A stretch of 64,000 bases of DNA, taken from contig CAZTSI010000012.1 of the NCBI GenBank assembly GCA_964616755.1, positions 10,337 through 74,336 of the forward strand. The letters are read 5' to 3'. Under the pieces are notes generated by a model. It searched no databases, was not told the DNA's origin, and was given only the letters and a program-made list of their open reading frames with translations. Origin of the DNA: CAYNFR01 sp964616755 (lineage in GTDB: Bacteria > Bacteroidota > Bacteroidia > Chitinophagales > Saprospiraceae). Positions 63,501 to 64,000 of the stretch are shown here, piece after piece; the stretch's first letter is position 1, and each line of letters starts with the position of its first letter. A program made the translations under genes and the position numbers.

Positions 63501-64000
63501 TATTGTTTGCAATGAATCTAGGTTGAAATCAACCGTGAACGAAATCGTTCCATCAGCATTCAACCTCACCATCTCATTTATACCTGTGGCCGCTGTAACC
63601 ACCACAGGATCAAATCCAATAGGTGTAATGAATACACTGTCTACCACGACACATGCACCATTCGTCACAGTCAAGTAATAGTATTCTGCCACATCTGGCG
63701 TAAAATTTGGATTAGTAGCACTAAAGGGTGGATTCGTATTCACTTTACCAGAAGGGGCCCAGCTATAAGAATATTCATCCTTAGCACCTACCACTTCGCC
63801 AAGCAACCCTCCACTACGACATACCTCTGCTGAATCAATACCAATATCGATGACAGGTTTTTCATCTACTATTACTAGAACATTCGCTGACTCAGTCAGT
63901 GTACCATCCGTTGCCGACACTTGGTACAAAGTTGTCACCAATGGGCTAGCGATAGGGTCAGAAAAATTAATCGTATCGGTAAATGTCAAACTCTCAGTCG
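60519..64000 (-). CDS. Giant repeat-containing surface protein with T9SS type B sorting domain (partial at window end)
   Basis: The frame is open to the last base of the window, so the N-terminus lies outside; 1160 residues are visible. The C-terminal 95 residues (FIPLAFSPNGDNVNDVLFV, VDRWGKEVFRSNN, WNGRHQTTGNDVPPDVFAY) are the gliding-motility-associated/CHU_C domain, the type IX secretion type B sorting signal. Upstream lie Ig/PKD-like modules (for example ITWDFGVVNGESVV and TFLWNTGETTATITKSP) and near-identical tandem units of 263 residues. Each unit has paired cysteines and a WSPTE or WAPS core. It is most likely a secreted adhesin or matrix protein on the cell surface. A strong terminator follows. 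Confidence 0.93.
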   Translation of the reverse strand, partial: TESLTFTDTINFSDPIASPLVTTLYQVSATDGTLTESANVLVIVDEKPVIDIGIDSAEVCRSGGLLGEVVGAKDEYSYSWAPSGKVNTNPPFSATNPNFTPDVAEYYYLTVTNGACVVVDSVFITPIGFDPVVVTAATGINEMVRLNADGTISFTVDFNLDSLQTIFNIVSFNWMVTSGNTMLTSTDRVFSGVIPMGSDEVVLAKLTLVDEFGCEVVIIKSIFSRDDENKLIKLLGDTLRICEGESTSLLASVVADVRYTWSPTESLTFTDTINFSDPIASPLVTTLYQVSATDGILTESANVLVIVDEKPIIDIGVDSAEVCRSGGLIGEVIGAKDSYSYSWSPVSKVNIASPFSATNPNFTPDVAEYYYLTVTNGACVVVDSVFITPIGFDPVAVRASTVITEMIEVNGDGTIDFTVDFNLETLLSQFVIVSYNWMVSSSLEMLTSEERIFSGTIALGGQDSVVAKLTLIDDFGCEIVIIKTIYSNINEEVLIDLVGDTITICLGDEAALFNSVTPDVTYNWSPTEGLFFTDLTNFSDPIARPTETTFYTVRATKGTLSAIDSILVIVLDTLTNVSIIPLANPTCGTTGTFSASSSSEEATYEWSLSPSFETIISTDQTVTVDVGEGGTIYLRAINPNGCPNDPIGFAPDQILYEITDNAPSRICLGDTVDIVLTIQDGRDLDIVWAAAPEILNEDLSTDSIRVSAIGGKESIELQYTATDSSGCSIEYTITIPYSNVIEPLPTDQFECGSMTLQFGVQDGFNPGDITWDFGVVNGESVVTTDVAPRITFDSAGFRRVRLSSMMPTCNFTSFEYGFIVPEILTLTSQSDLNPVICGESSEPIVLSAETNGGVIIWTDVQGGLLGTGDSIIVDPSINQTVIANTTDINGCVEMLEFNISEYSFDLDFSFPNNPVCAGSNVMITSVDNTNANLSYVWSPGSAIVSGGNTPTPTVRPDAGIVTVTVTNQDGGCQMMFDLNVQVPVITLTASIVAVPGTTINQGESVTLTAMVSNGNGMTFLWNTGETTATITKSPDVTTTYTVNITDANGCTTMQSITINVNPATCDTEGIFIPLAFSPNGDNVNDVLFVRTNAATELELLIVDRWGKEVFRSNNVNEGWNGRHQTTGNDVPPDVFAYALKVFCVNGQEFEQRGNVTLVR
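62382..64000 (-). repeat. Tandem 789-base coding repeats in the surface protein gene
   Basis: The same sequence block recurs at 63960, 63171 and, diverged, at 62382, a constant spacing of 789 bases (263 codons). One complete unit is 63171-63959 and the next 62382-63170; a further unit begins at the window end. The part coding the C-rich half is almost identical between the two complete units, while the other half is clearly diverged. Confidence 0.9.

Overview
The window comes from a Bacteroidota chromosome, most likely a free-living, aerobic, possibly gliding member of the Saprospiria/Chitinophagia side of the phylum (lineage is inference). Supporting signs are a complete alternative complex III (ACIII) plus cytochrome c oxidase locus, a large surface protein ending in a type IX secretion type B sorting domain, a Bacteroidota-type LptD, bacillithiol synthesis (BshC), an E. 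coli-type PurB, and a TTTG-N19-TAnnTTTG promoter in front of the tRNA gene. Base composition is moderately AT-rich, and overlapping ATGA stop/start junctions are common.

Layout. 1-1.1 kb: the end of a sensor kinase and its OmpR-type regulator. 1.3-10.4 kb: envelope and housekeeping genes (small membrane protein, lptD, an MCE/MlaD-like lipid-transport protein, a frameshifted GT61 glycosyltransferase, alaS, an M23 peptidase). 10.8-14.8 kb: a small accessory stretch with a Cys-rich secreted peptide translationally coupled to a lipoprotein, a sterol-desaturase-family hydroxylase, tRNA-Arg(TCT), a decayed TfoX-like gene and an HTH/DUF2975 pair. 15.1-23.2 kb: a co-directional catabolic island (GntP permease, RidA, D-threonine-aldolase-like enzyme, M19 dipeptidase, FGE-like lipoprotein, SSS symporter, Tat-exported aminotransferase), followed by ung and DUF423. 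24.6-28.3 kb: an ECF-sigma operon ending in a serine beta-lactamase-like hydrolase, then gene remnants including a dead class III cyclase.

28.4-44.8 kb is the respiratory core: fifteen minus-strand genes in transcription order actA-B-C-D-E-F, coxB, coxA, ctaB, two subunit III genes, subunit IV, a Sco-like protein without copper ligands, a DUF420 assembly protein and a small CxxC membrane protein. Together they take electrons from menaquinol through ACIII to a CuA-containing heme-copper oxidase. The outstanding feature is that subunit II carries a C-terminal OmpA-type peptidoglycan-binding domain.

44.9-59.3 kb is core metabolism: thyA, ppk, purB, purM, bshC, accD, hemE, dapB, dnaG, fbaA, aroK and yajC, mostly as single genes in alternating orientation. 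59.3-60.5 kb is a gene-poor gap with an IS3 orfA relic. From 60.5 kb to the window end runs the 3' part of a giant repeat-containing, T9SS-exported surface protein that continues beyond the window. No CRISPR array, rRNA, intact transposon or recognisable defence system was seen.
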